A stretch of 64,000 nucleotides of DNA. Origin: Streptomyces sp. HD. Lineage in GTDB: Bacteria > Actinomycetota > Actinomycetes > Streptomycetales > Streptomycetaceae. Positions 1-8,579 of this stretch are shown one piece after another (positions within the stretch are counted from its first letter, which is position 1; each line of letters opens with the position of its first letter). The translations under genes and the position numbers were made by a program. The stretch spans positions 1 to 64,000 of the forward strand of contig NZ_JAQMYP010000038.1 of assembly GCF_028369295.1 (NCBI RefSeq), given 5' to 3'. A model generated the notes under the pieces. That model was not told the DNA's origin and ran no database searches. It was given only the letters and a program-made list of their open reading frames with translations.

Positions 1-1
1 G

Positions 2-88
<87 letters not shown>

Positions 89-115
89 GCGCCACGGACA
101 AGGAGAGGCCCGAGC

Positions 116-1687
116 ATGGTTCAGGGGGACGGCATACCGCCGGCGTACGAAGGGCCGTGCCGACGACCGCACAGACGCGATGACCGCGGAGCGACCGCCA
201 CCGAGTTCCTCGGCATGGTCGTGGTCGTCGTCGCTCTCGTCCTCGGGGTGTCCGCCACCGGTCTGGGGCAGGCGCTCTACCAGAAGCTCGCCGCGCAGAT
301 CTGTCGGGTCACGGGCGGCAGCAACTGCGCCGGGGGCGGCCCTGACCCCGGCAAGCCCCTCACCGACGCCGACTTCGAGCCTCCCCTCTGCCAGATCTCG
401 GCCATCACCGACAAGGCCGGCGCGAAGGCCAAGGTGCTGTTCATCGAGTTCGGGGAGGAGTACGGCTTCCAGGAACAGCGGTTCAAGGCCAACACCGACA
501 TCAACAAGGACGGCAGAGTCGACGACAAGGACGAGCTGGTGCACATGACGTTCACCGACGCCGCGTCCGTCGCCGCGAAGAAGGACTGGAAACCGGGGGC
601 CAAGGTCGGGAAGTTCGGATCGGACAAGGTCGAGCTCGGCGCGGGCATCAAGGTGACCAACGGGGACACCTGGGTGTTCGAGAGCGAGGAAGAGGCCAAG
701 AGGTTCCGGGACGACATCGAGAAGCTGCAGATGTACGAGATGCGGCGCCAGTCGCCCGGCGGCGCCGAGGCGAGCGTCGGCGACAGCATCCTCTACCTCT
801 TCGGGGCCGGGCCGCTCAAGGACGAGGAGGAAACCCGCGAGCGGATCGAGAAGGGCCTCGGCGGCAACCGGCAGATCTCCTACGGCAAGGTCGGGCTTGA
901 GGCGTCGGCAGCGGGCGGTATGAAGCTGTCGGCCGGCGACGAGGAGAAACTCAGCGCCACGCTCGGCGGCAACTTCAAGTTCTCGCCGGAGGTGACGTGG
1001 ACGGACAACAAGTACAAGAACAACAAGTCGTACACGTACTCCGCGTCCATCGAGTACGGCACCAAGCTGGGCTACGAGGCCGGTCCCCTCAGCGGCGAGG
1101 CCTCCGCGTCGACGACACAGACCGGCACCATCACCGTCACCCACGACAAGAAGACCGGCAAGCTGATCCGCATCGACATGACGCGCACCGTCGAGAAGGG
1201 CGCGACCAAGGACGGCGCCAAGGCCGGCGGCGACAACGGCAAGAGCGGGGACGACAAGCGGGGCGGCAGCGGCGGCGTCAAGGGCACCGACAACGAGACC
1301 GGCATCGAGGTCGTCACCAACTCCGTCAGCTTCGACCCGGGTCCCGAAGGCGACGCCGACCGCACGGTCGCCGAGAAGTGGCTCGACGGCTACGGCGACA
1401 ACGCGGCCCCCTTCACCTACATGTTCGACGACCACGCCCCGACGAAGCGACCTGGCAACGACGACTCGTTCGGGCAACTGCTCTTCGACAAGGGCAAGTC
1501 CAGCAAGACGGTGTATACGGGCCGGCAGGAGGCCGCGGAGTACGGCTTCGAACTGAACCTCGGGCTCAGCCTCGGCTTCTCGGTGGGAACCGAGAAGAAG
1601 GAAGAGATGCTCAACGACGCACAATTCCTGGGAGCCCCACGAGACGGACGCCGGTCGTACGTCCCCTACAGCTACTGTGCCCAGTGA
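116..1687 (+). CDS. Pilin-like (TadE-type N-terminus) membrane-anchored protein of unknown function
   Basis: The protein has 523 residues. Residues 20-60 read as a type IV/Tad-like prepilin segment: a basic stretch (RRDDRGATATEF) followed by a long hydrophobic run (LGMVVVVVALVLGVSA). The G-A-T-A-T-E-F arrangement is what TadE-like and Flp-like proteins show around the processing site and Glu5. The remainder is hydrophilic, rich in Lys, Asp and Gly, with a low-complexity charged linker near residues 360-395 (KAGGDNGKSGDDKRGGSGG) and a final Cys close to the C-terminus. No catalytic motif is evident. The start is supported by AAGGAGAG eleven bases upstream. A lipoprotein and a DUF3592 protein follow on the same strand with short gaps, so a three-gene unit is likely. 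At 523 residues it is far longer than ordinary pilins, so the large soluble domain presumably sits outside the membrane. Function unknown. Confidence 0.8.
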   Translation: MVQGDGIPPAYEGPCRRPHRRDDRGATATEFLGMVVVVVALVLGVSATGLGQALYQKLAAQICRVTGGSNCAGGGPDPGKPLTDADFEPPLCQISAITDKAGAKAKVLFIEFGEEYGFQEQRFKANTDINKDGRVDDKDELVHMTFTDAASVAAKKDWKPGAKVGKFGSDKVELGAGIKVTNGDTWVFESEEEAKRFRDDIEKLQMYEMRRQSPGGAEASVGDSILYLFGAGPLKDEEETRERIEKGLGGNRQISYGKVGLEASAAGGMKLSAGDEEKLSATLGGNFKFSPEVTWTDNKYKNNKSYTYSASIEYGTKLGYEAGPLSGEASASTTQTGTITVTHDKKTGKLIRIDMTRTVEKGATKDGAKAGGDNGKSGDDKRGGSGGVKGTDNETGIEVVTNSVSFDPGPEGDADRTVAEKWLDGYGDNAAPFTYMFDDHAPTKRPGNDDSFGQLLFDKGKSSKTVYTGRQEAAEYGFELNLGLSLGFSVGTEKKEEMLNDAQFLGAPRDGRRSYVPYSYCAQ

Positions 1688-1735
1688 TCAGGGACCGGGA
1701 CCAGGGACGAGCGCAGGCCAGGGGAGCGATCACGA

Positions 1736-2353
1736 ATGAACAGCAGGCTTGACGTACGAGGCCGGAGCAGCGTGAACCCCCGCAGAGGCAACCGGGCCGT
1801 CACCGGCCTCGTCTCCGGGGTGTGCGCCGCCCTGCTCGTCACCGGCTGCGGTGGGGACGGCCAGGAGGCGGACTCGGTGCCCGGCGGCTGGGGCACGCTG
1901 AAGACGAAGGGTGTGGACGTCTCATACCCCAAGGGCTCCGACGGATATGTGGAGCGGGGCGCCGACGAGCGCAGCGAGCACAACGCGGCCGAGGCGGTCC
2001 GTACCGAGGACGGCACGATCGTCTCCATGATCACCGTTCAACTGGACTTCACCGACGCCGACTCGGCCGAGGAGGCCGCGATCGCCGCCGAGGCCGGTGT
2101 GCAGTTGGGGGCGACGCTCAAGGGCGAGAAGGATGTCCAGCTGGCCGGGACGGACGAGGCCAAGCGGGTCGACTTCGAGTTCAGCTCGACCGGCGAGGAG
2201 GACACGCCGCCGAAGGGCACCCGTCTCCAGGGGGTGATCCTCACCGGGCTCGACTCACGGGAGAAGACCTTCGCGGTCCGGATCGACGCGAAGAAGGGCG
2301 CACTGGACGACGCCGACCTGAGCAAGATCATCGATTCGGTTCAGGTGCACTAG
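1736..2353 (+). CDS. Putative lipoprotein
   Basis: The 205-residue protein has a basic N-region (RRGNRAVTG) and a hydrophobic segment that ends in the lipobox LLVTGC, which fits lipidation at Cys38 and export. The mature part starts with a short Gly/Asp/Glu linker and then a compact alpha/beta region with repeated Asp/Glu/Ala stretches. I recognise no named domain beyond a general resemblance to actinobacterial lipoproteins of unknown function. GGGAG lies a few bases before the ATG. It begins 48 bases after the pilin-like gene and ends 47 bases before the DUF3592 gene. The three products are all predicted at the membrane or outside it and may work together, but nothing in the sequence says how. 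Confidence 0.8.
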   Translation: MNSRLDVRGRSSVNPRRGNRAVTGLVSGVCAALLVTGCGGDGQEADSVPGGWGTLKTKGVDVSYPKGSDGYVERGADERSEHNAAEAVRTEDGTIVSMITVQLDFTDADSAEEAAIAAEAGVQLGATLKGEKDVQLAGTDEAKRVDFEFSSTGEEDTPPKGTRLQGVILTGLDSREKTFAVRIDAKKGALDDADLSKIIDSVQVH

Positions 2354-2400
2354 GACATGCGCCGGGCAGCGGTGCCGATCGCGAAGGAGGTGGGCCGACC

Positions 2401-2832
2401 ATGGAGATTCCCGGATCCGGATACGTCGTCCTCGGGGCCCTCATGCTCTTCTTCGGCTGGCTGACGGTGAAGTACGCCCGCCGTCTGGTGACGGTCGTGC
2501 GGATGATGCGGAGCGGCACACGGACCACCGGGACGTGCGTCCGCGTCGAGACCGAGCCGTACAACCGCTCCGACGCGACGCGGCACTACTTCGCCTTCCG
2601 GGCGCCCGACGGCCGGGAGGTCGAGTTCGAGGACCTCGCCGGCTGGTCGGTGAAGGAGGGCGCCCAGGTCGCGGTCGCCTATGACCCGCGCGATCCCGAG
2701 CGGACGGCGACCATAGCGGGCCGGGGCAGTTGGTCGCCCGTCCTGCAGTGTCTTGCCCTGGTCGCCGGGTGCGGCATGGCCACGCTCGGCTTCACGGCCC
2801 TCTTCGTGCATCAGGTGCTCGGGGGCAACTGA
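2401..2832 (+). CDS. DUF3592-type membrane protein
   Basis: The 143-residue protein has a hydrophobic helix at residues 6-24, a soluble central domain and a second hydrophobic helix at about 112-137. The central part (TTGTCVRVETEPY, YFAFRAPDGREVEFED, VAVAYDPRDPERT) matches the DUF3592 pattern of a small beta-rich domain held between two membrane helices. DUF3592 proteins have no established function. The start was chosen because GAAGGAGGT precedes the ATG at ideal spacing; the open frame runs much further upstream, but that part overlaps the lipoprotein gene in another frame. Last gene of the probable three-gene unit. Confidence 0.85.
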   Translation: MEIPGSGYVVLGALMLFFGWLTVKYARRLVTVVRMMRSGTRTTGTCVRVETEPYNRSDATRHYFAFRAPDGREVEFEDLAGWSVKEGAQVAVAYDPRDPERTATIAGRGSWSPVLQCLALVAGCGMATLGFTALFVHQVLGGN

Positions 2833-2922
2833 CGTCCCATCCGTGCTTCGTAGGCACGTGGATCGCCGAACCGCGGAACAGCGGAACATCGGCCCCGCGG
2901 TCGTCGGCGTCGCGAGATTCTC

Positions 2923-2949
2923 TTGACAGTCGAATTGGTCTGGACCAAG
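2923..2949 (+). promoter_or_regulatory. Chitinase promoter with DasR-type operator
   Basis: A TTGACA -35-like hexamer (2923-2928) is followed by the palindrome TGGTCTGGACCA (2936-2947). DasR, the GntR regulator of aminosugar and chitin use in Streptomyces, binds ACTGGTCTAGACCACT. The site here keeps the full inverted TGGTC/GACCA core. Position and match make control by N-acetylglucosamine-derived signals likely. No clear -10 hexamer is visible. Confidence 0.75.
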
Positions 2950-2970
2950 TTGTTCAACATGCCTATTGTC

Positions 2971-4647
2971 ATGTCCATACGCAGCAGACTCTGGACGGGC
3001 GCCGTCACCGCCGCCCTCGCTCTCGCCTTTCTCCCCGCGGGCCAGGCGTCCGCGGCGGACGTCAACAACGCGAAGAACGCCGGATTCGAGTCCGGCCTGA
3101 GCAACTGGACGTGTTCCGCGAACAGCGGGACGACGGTCTCCTCCCCCGTGCACGGCGGCGCCACCGCGCTGAAGGCGACGCCGGCCGGGCAGGACAACGC
3201 ACGGTGCACGCAGGCCGTGGCGGTGAAGCCCAACTCCACGTACACGCTGAGCGCCTGGGTGCAGGGCGGCTACACCTACCTCGGCGTGACGGGCACCGGC
3301 ACCACGGACGTGTCGACCTGGACGCCGGACTCGGCGTCCTGGAAGCAGCTGTCGACCACCTTCACCACCGGCGGCTCGACGACCTCCGTGACGGTGTACA
3401 CGCACGGCTGGTACGGACAGGCGGCCTACTACGCGGACGACGTGTCGGTGTACGGCCCCGACGGCGGCGGTGGCACCGACCCCTCCCCCACGATCCCCGG
3501 TACGCCGGGCGGGCTCGCGGTGTCGGGCACCTCCTCGTCGTCCGTCTCCCTGGCCTGGAACGCCGTCTCGGGCGCGACCGGCTACAACGTCTACCGCGAC
3601 GGCACCAAGGTGACCGCGGTGACCGGCACTTCGGCGACCGTGACCGGGCTCGCGGCCTCGACGTCGTACTCCTTCCAGGTCACGGCGACCAACGCGGCCG
3701 GTGAGTCGGCGAAGTCGGCCGCGGTCACGGGGACGACCACGGCGGGGCCGGTGGGTCCTGCGCTGCCCAAGCACGCGGTGACCGGCTACTGGCAGAACTT
3801 CAACAACGGCGCCACGGTCCAGAAGCTCGCGGACGTGCAGTCCCAGTACGACATCATCGCCGTCGCCTTCGCGGACGCGACCTCGACGCCCGGCGCGGTG
3901 ACCTTCAACCTGGACTCGGCCGGGCTGGGCGGCTACACCGTCGACCAGTTCAAGGCGGACATCAGGGCCAAGCAGGCGGCCGGGAAGAAGGTCGTCGTCT
4001 CGGTGGGCGGTGAGCGCGGCACGGTGGCCGTGAACGACGCCGCGTCGGCGACGAACTTCGCGAACTCCGTCCACACCCTCATGCAGACGTACGGCTTCGA
4101 CGGCGTCGACATCGACCTGGAGAACGGTCTCAACGCGACGTACATGACGCAGGCCCTGCGCTCGCTCTCCTCGAAGGCGGGATCGTCGCTGGTCATCACG
4201 ATGGCGCCGCAGACCATCGACATGCAGTCGACGGCGAACTCCTACTTCCAGACGGCGCTGAACATCAAGGACATCCTGACCGTCGTCAACATGCAGTACT
4301 ACAACAGCGGTTCGATGCTCGGCTGCGACGGCAAGGTCTACAGCCAGGGCTCGGTGGACTTCCTGACCGCCCTGGCCTGCATCCAGCTGGAGGGCGGCCT
4401 CGCCCCCTCCCAGGTGGGGCTCGGCCTGCCCGCCTCCACCCGGGCCGCGGGCAGCGGGTACGTGGCTCCGTCGGTCGTGAACAACGCCCTGGACTGCCTG
4501 ACCAAGGGCACCGGGTGCGGGTCCTTCAAGCCCTCGCGGACCTATCCCGATCTGCGCGGCGCGATGACCTGGTCCACGAACTGGGACGCGACGGACGGCA
4601 ACGCGTGGTCCAACGCGGTGGGGCCGCATGTGCACGGGCTGCCGTAG
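2971..4647 (+). CDS. chiA: Secreted chitinase, GH18, with carbohydrate-binding and FnIII domains
   Basis: This is an endochitinase that cleaves beta-1,4-GlcNAc links outside the cell. From the start used here (558 residues): signal peptide 1-28 ending QASA, an N-terminal carbohydrate-binding-like beta domain (about 30-155, NAGFESGLSNWTC), a Gly/Pro linker, a fibronectin type III domain (about 175-260), and a GH18 barrel (about 265-555). The GH18 signature DGVDIDLE lies near residues 377-384, with its final Glu as the acid/base. The ATG at 2971 gives the best signal peptide (MSIRSRLW), but neither it nor the in-frame ATG at 2959 has a ribosome site, so the mRNA may have a very short leader or none. 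The DasR-type palindrome lies immediately upstream. Architecture and neighbourhood fit Streptomyces ChiA. Confidence 0.92.
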   Translation: MSIRSRLWTGAVTAALALAFLPAGQASAADVNNAKNAGFESGLSNWTCSANSGTTVSSPVHGGATALKATPAGQDNARCTQAVAVKPNSTYTLSAWVQGGYTYLGVTGTGTTDVSTWTPDSASWKQLSTTFTTGGSTTSVTVYTHGWYGQAAYYADDVSVYGPDGGGGTDPSPTIPGTPGGLAVSGTSSSSVSLAWNAVSGATGYNVYRDGTKVTAVTGTSATVTGLAASTSYSFQVTATNAAGESAKSAAVTGTTTAGPVGPALPKHAVTGYWQNFNNGATVQKLADVQSQYDIIAVAFADATSTPGAVTFNLDSAGLGGYTVDQFKADIRAKQAAGKKVVVSVGGERGTVAVNDAASATNFANSVHTLMQTYGFDGVDIDLENGLNATYMTQALRSLSSKAGSSLVITMAPQTIDMQSTANSYFQTALNIKDILTVVNMQYYNSGSMLGCDGKVYSQGSVDFLTALACIQLEGGLAPSQVGLGLPASTRAAGSGYVAPSVVNNALDCLTKGTGCGSFKPSRTYPDLRGAMTWSTNWDATDGNAWSNAVGPHVHGLP

Positions 4648-4662
4648 GGCCCGTCGCCGCCC

Positions 4663-5118
4663 TCACCCCATGGGCCGGTAATGACCGAGGACCCAGGCCA
4701 GCTGCTGGAACCACTCCTGCAGCCGCGGCCTGGGTCTGGCCTCCACCACGCACTCGTAGAACCGGCCGTCCAGGTGGATGACGGCGACCATGAGCGCCTT
4801 GCCGTCGGGGCTCGCCTTGTAGTGGATGCTGCTGATCTCCGGCCAGTGGAACTCGATCGTGAGGCCGGACATCTCGAAGGCGACACCGGACGCGTCCACG
4901 ACGACGGCGTTGCGCTTGTCGACGGCCAGGAAGTCCGGGCCGACCGGGGCGGCGGGGGCCGACTGGGCCGCGGGGTGGGGCGGCGGGACCGGGGCGGCAT
5001 ACGGCGGTGGCTGCGCGGGGGCGTATTGCGGTGCGCTCTGGGGTGCGTACTGGGGTGGGGGTGGACCGAAGCCCGGGACGGGTGGGGGTGAGGGTGGGAG
5101 TGGTGGCTGCTCGGTCAT
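4663..5118 (-). CDS. Proline-rich protein with a C-terminal PH-like/YcxB-type domain
   Basis: The 151-residue protein has an N-terminal 55 residues made almost entirely of Pro, Ala, Gln, Tyr and Ser (repeats such as PQYAPQSAPQYAPA). A compact domain of about 95 residues follows (DFLAVDKRNAVVVDASG, FHWPEISSIHYK, RPRLQEWFQQLAWVL). The beta-strand pattern closing with one amphipathic helix is that of small PH-like domains common in actinobacteria. No membrane helix or signal peptide is visible, so it is probably cytoplasmic with a flexible N-terminal tail. It converges on the chitinase with 15 bases between stop codons and is divergent from the sigma factor. Function unknown. Confidence 0.8.
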   Translation of the reverse strand: MTEQPPLPPSPPPVPGFGPPPPQYAPQSAPQYAPAQPPPYAAPVPPPHPAAQSAPAAPVGPDFLAVDKRNAVVVDASGVAFEMSGLTIEFHWPEISSIHYKASPDGKALMVAVIHLDGRFYECVVEARPRPRLQEWFQQLAWVLGHYRPMG

Positions 5119-5249
5119 CCGTCGGTGCCTCGGTCCTCAAGCCGGCTGGGAACTTCTCGGTGTTGCGGTGAAACATTCTCCCTGCCCCGCCGCATCAGTG
5201 AAGTGAGGACCTCACCGACAGCCGGCGCACAGCACAACAGGGGGAACGG

Positions 5250-5765
5250 ATGGGACAGGCCCGCGCGGACGAGTATGCGGAGTTCGCGGTGGCGAGAGCC
5301 GGGCATCTGTACCGGTCTGCCTGTCTGTTGACGGCCGGCGACACCCATCTCGCCGAGGATCTCGTCCAGGAGGCCCTCGGCCGGATCTACGTCCGCTGGG
5401 GACGGATCTCCCGGGTGGACAACCCCGCCGGGTACGCGCAGACCGTCCTCACCCGCACCTTCCTCGCCCATCAGCGGCGGCGCAGCAGCACCGAACGGGC
5501 CACGGACGCGATCCCCGACCGTGCGGCGGCCGACGGCGGACACGGTGACCTGCCGCTACGGCTGACCCTGCTCCAGGCACTGGCCCGGCTGCCCGCCAAG
5601 GACCGGGCCGTGGTCGTGCTGCGTTACTGGGAGGACCGGTCCGTGGAGGAGACCGCGGACGCGCTGAACGCCAGTTCCGCGGCGGTACGGACGAGGTGCA
5701 CCCGGGCGCTGGGGCGGCTGCGCGAGCTGCTGGGCGAGGACCTCGGCGAGTACGCGGCACCCTGA
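5250..5765 (+). CDS. SigE-family ECF RNA polymerase sigma factor
   Basis: The 171-residue protein has sigma region 2 at about residues 8-72 (LYRSACLLTAGD, LAEDLVQEALGRIYVRW) and region 4 at about 105-160 (LLQALARLPAKDRAVVVLRYWEDRSVEETADAL, then a helix-turn-helix with SSAAVRTRCTRALGRLRELL). The order and length fit the SigE family of ECF factors common in Streptomyces. AGGGGGAACGG precedes the ATG. A GGAAC motif at 5149-5153 in the 131-bp divergent upstream region could be an ECF -35 element, but no convincing -10 partner is seen. The next gene, on the same strand, encodes a single-helix membrane protein that may be its regulator. Confidence 0.92.
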   Translation: MGQARADEYAEFAVARAGHLYRSACLLTAGDTHLAEDLVQEALGRIYVRWGRISRVDNPAGYAQTVLTRTFLAHQRRRSSTERATDAIPDRAAADGGHGDLPLRLTLLQALARLPAKDRAVVVLRYWEDRSVEETADALNASSAAVRTRCTRALGRLRELLGEDLGEYAAP

Positions 5766-5911
5766 CCCACGGCCCCTTGCCCCACGCCCCGACCCACACC
5801 CCTCTGCCCTGCGCCCCCTGACCCAGGCCCCTCTACCCCACGACCCCCTGTCCTACGGCCCTCTGCCCTACGGCTCTTACGAGCCCAATCCTGAGAAACG
5901 GTGGATCCGCC
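5766..5911 (+). repeat. C-rich degenerate tandem repeats between sigma factor and membrane protein
   Basis: The 146-base gap is made of imperfect 14-18 base units of the form CC-CTG-CCC-(T/C)-ACG-GCC, for example CTGTCCTACGGCC followed by CTCTGCCCTACGGC. The G content is very low on the plus strand. No gene or terminator-like hairpin is apparent. Confidence 0.6.
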
Positions 5912-7180
5912 ATGCCTGTGGAACACGACGAGGACCACTTCGAGGGGCGGCTCAGTCACGCCCTGCACGACACCGGTGACCGCTTCGACGCCGACCGGAC
6001 CGCGCTCGTCGCCGCCGGCCTGGCACGCGGGCGTCGGCTGCGGCTGAGGCGGCGGGCCACGGTGGTGGGCGGCGCGGCCGGGATCGCCCTCGTCGGCGTG
6101 GGCGGGGCGCTGCTGGTGCCGTGGGGCGGGACCCCGGCCCCGCGGCCGTCGAGCTCCAACGTGGCCGAGCAGCCGTCCGGCACGCCCTCCGCGCCTCCCG
6201 TGACCGCCCGCCAACTCATCGAGACGCTCGAAGGACTGCTCCCCGAGGGCAAGGTCAGTGAGCGGGACGCGAAGGGCGCGACGAACTCCCTGATGCCGCC
6301 GTACGTCCATCTCGTGCACGACGACGGCAAGGGCCCCGGCGCCATCACCGTCGGCCTGGACCGGATCGAGCCCGGCGGCGAACAGGCCCGTCAGATGACC
6401 AAGTGCCCGGACAAGACGGTCACCCCGCATGACAGGTGCGTCTCCACCCTGCTGCCCGACGGCTCCCTGCTCAAGCTGTTCCAGGGGTACGAGTATCCCG
6501 ACCGGCGCGTCGACACCAAGATGTGGACGGCCGACCTGGTCACCCCGGCCGGACAGCACGTCTCCGTGAGCGAGTGGAACGCCGCCGCCGAGAAGGGCGC
6601 GCCGGTCAGCAGGAGCGAACCGCCCCTGTCCACCGCCCAGTTGAAGGAGCTCGCGATGGCGAAGGTGTGGCGGGGGTACGTCGACTCCATTCCCGGAAAC
6701 GGCGGGGGCACAGGGGGCTCCGGGGAACCGACGGGGACGGACCAGCAGGGCCCCACCCAGGAGCCGTCCTTCACCGAGATCCTGGACACGCTGGTGCCGC
6801 TGCTCCCCAAGGGCGCCAAGGTGGCCGACAGGGGCACCGACTACTCGTACCTCGTCGTCGACGACGGCAAGGGCAGGAGCCTCGTCGAGATCGACGTCCA
6901 GCACGGCATGGGCGACGTCGCCGACGAGCTGTTCGGGGACGACGCCGAGACCCTGCCGGACGGCACCCTGGTCACCGACCGGCAGGACGCGGGCGACAAG
7001 GGCGTCGCGGGCTGCGTGCGCCGGACCGTCGACACGCTGCGCACCGACGGCTTCCGGGTCGCGGTCAGCGCCTACAACGCGGACGGCCCGCACGCCTCCC
7101 CGTCCCGCGCGAAGCCGGCCCTGACCGTGAAGCAGCTCCGGGAGATCGCCCTCAGCCCGGAGTGGGACCGCTTCCGCTAG
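5912..7180 (+). CDS. Single-pass membrane protein, possible anti-sigma partner
   Basis: The 422-residue protein starts with a cytoplasmic segment of about 45 residues (acidic, then the basic GRRLRLRRRAT). One transmembrane helix follows at about 49-70 (VGGAAGIALVGVGGALLVPW), then a large outer region of two related halves. Each half contains Q-(L)-I/T-E-x-L-(E/D)-x-L-(L/V)-P-(E/K)-G and a YxxLVxDDGKG-type stretch (VHLVHDDGKGPGAITV and LVVDDGKGRSLVEIDV), separated by a Gly/Thr linker near 265-285. The halves probably arose by duplication. The topology with a short cytosolic N-terminus and its place right after an ECF sigma gene fit an anti-sigma or sigma-responsive protein, but I see no zinc-binding HxxxCxxC anti-sigma motif. 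Role inferred from context only. Confidence 0.8.
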   Translation: MPVEHDEDHFEGRLSHALHDTGDRFDADRTALVAAGLARGRRLRLRRRATVVGGAAGIALVGVGGALLVPWGGTPAPRPSSSNVAEQPSGTPSAPPVTARQLIETLEGLLPEGKVSERDAKGATNSLMPPYVHLVHDDGKGPGAITVGLDRIEPGGEQARQMTKCPDKTVTPHDRCVSTLLPDGSLLKLFQGYEYPDRRVDTKMWTADLVTPAGQHVSVSEWNAAAEKGAPVSRSEPPLSTAQLKELAMAKVWRGYVDSIPGNGGGTGGSGEPTGTDQQGPTQEPSFTEILDTLVPLLPKGAKVADRGTDYSYLVVDDGKGRSLVEIDVQHGMGDVADELFGDDAETLPDGTLVTDRQDAGDKGVAGCVRRTVDTLRTDGFRVAVSAYNADGPHASPSRAKPALTVKQLREIALSPEWDRFR

Positions 7181-7201
7181 GCCCCTCGGACAGCTCTCCG
7201 G

Positions 7202-8524
7202 CTAGAAGAACTCCGACCACGGCTGGTCCCAGACCTGCTTCAGGCACAGCACCAGGAACAACAGGCCCGCGATCACCAGCATCGCGTTGCTCACCGGCCC
7301 GTTGCGCCATTCCCCCGGCGTGCGCGAGGAGTTGAGGAGCCAGAGCAGGGTGCCGGCGAGGAAGGGCAGGAAGGCCGCGCCCAGGACGCCGTAGATGATG
7401 ATCAGGCGGAAGGGCTCGCCCTGGAACAGCAGGACGATGGGCGGGAAGGTCAGCCACAGCAGGTATGCGCGGAACGGCCAGGAGCGTTCGCGCGCACCGG
7501 AGGCGACCTCCTCGCCCTTCTGCGCGCCCTCGCCCCGGAACCGGGCCATGAAGTCGGCGAACATCAGGCTCACCCCGTGCCAGACGCCGATCAGGGAGGT
7601 GTAGGAGGTGGCGAAGAAGCCGATCAGGAAGAACTTGGCGGTCGCCGTGCCGTACTCCTCCTCCAGGATGTCGCTGAGCTGGAGGAGCCCCTTGTCGCCG
7701 CCGGCGATGGCGATGTTCGCGGAGTGCAGGAGCTCCGCGCCGACGAACAGCATGGCGATGACGAAGACGCCGGTCGTGATGTACGCGACGCGGTTGTCGA
7801 GCCGCATGACCTTCATCCAGCCGGTGTTGGTCCAGCCCTTGGCGTTGACCCAGTAGCCGTACGCGGCAAGGGTGATGGTGCCGCCGACACCGCCGATCAG
7901 GCCGAGGGTGTTGAGGATCGAGTCCTTCTCGTCGGGCAGGACGGGCAGCAGACCGGCGAAGGCGTCGGGAAGGTTCGGCGTGACGCGGATCGCGAGATAC
8001 ACGGTCACCACGAACATGACACCCACCAGGACCGTCATGACCTTCTCGAAGACCGCGTACTTGTTGAACCAGACGAAGACGAGTCCTACGAGACCGCACG
8101 CGATGGCCCACCACTCCAGGTCCATCACGTCCGGGAACAACGCCTGCAGCGGGAGCGCGCTCGACGACATCGCGGCGGCGCCGTACACGAACCCCCAGAT
8201 CACGGCGTAGACACCGAAGAACCAGATGGTCCAGCGGCCGAGGCTCGCCCAACCGTCGAACAGGGTGCGCCCGGTGGACAGATGCCAGCGCCCGGCCGCC
8301 TCGGCGAGGGAGATCTTGACCAGACAGCCGATGACCGCGGCCCAGAGCAGCGTGTACCCGAAGTTGCTGCCCGCGATGAGGGTGGCGACGAGATCGCCGG
8401 CCCCGACACCGGTCGCGGCGACGACGATGCCCGGGCCGATGTACCGCCAACGGGACTTACCGAGTGGGGGATGACTGCCGGAGGGTGCCTCAGAGAACGT
8501 GGGGTTACCTGTGGTGTCCGCCAT
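7202..8524 (-). CDS. Nramp-family divalent metal transporter-like protein
   Basis: The 440-residue protein has about eleven hydrophobic helices. It resembles the Nramp/Mn-Fe permease family in overall layout: a first helix IGPGIVVAATGVGAGDLVATLIAGSNF and a helix 6 region with SYTSLIGVWHGVSLM. In classical Nramp proteins helix 1 carries the metal-binding D-P-G-N. Here that position reads GVGAGD, so the usual Asp-Pro-Gly-Asn is absent and the substrate may differ (Mg-type or non-metal relatives exist). The inner ATG at 8524 (MADTTG) is preferred over that at 8533. No ribosome site is obvious upstream of either. It stands alone, convergent with the sigma-factor unit. Confidence 0.85.
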   Translation of the reverse strand: MADTTGNPTFSEAPSGSHPPLGKSRWRYIGPGIVVAATGVGAGDLVATLIAGSNFGYTLLWAAVIGCLVKISLAEAAGRWHLSTGRTLFDGWASLGRWTIWFFGVYAVIWGFVYGAAAMSSSALPLQALFPDVMDLEWWAIACGLVGLVFVWFNKYAVFEKVMTVLVGVMFVVTVYLAIRVTPNLPDAFAGLLPVLPDEKDSILNTLGLIGGVGGTITLAAYGYWVNAKGWTNTGWMKVMRLDNRVAYITTGVFVIAMLFVGAELLHSANIAIAGGDKGLLQLSDILEEEYGTATAKFFLIGFFATSYTSLIGVWHGVSLMFADFMARFRGEGAQKGEEVASGARERSWPFRAYLLWLTFPPIVLLFQGEPFRLIIIYGVLGAAFLPFLAGTLLWLLNSSRTPGEWRNGPVSNAMLVIAGLLFLVLCLKQVWDQPWSEFF

Positions 8525-8579
8525 GCAGATCAAGAAAGCGTAAGGAAACGGAACCTACAAGAGGGCCCGCACGGACTCC

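Noticed and set aside
2350..4635. 761-codon open frame antisense to the chitinase
   Set aside because: Rich in Arg, Gly and His, with no domain; a typical antisense shadow in high-GC DNA. The plus-strand frame has clear chitinase domains.
5119..5249. ECF-type autoregulated promoter of the sigma gene (GGAAC at 5149-5153)
   Set aside because: A matching -10 element at 15-17 bases spacing is not convincing, so it was not listed as a promoter.
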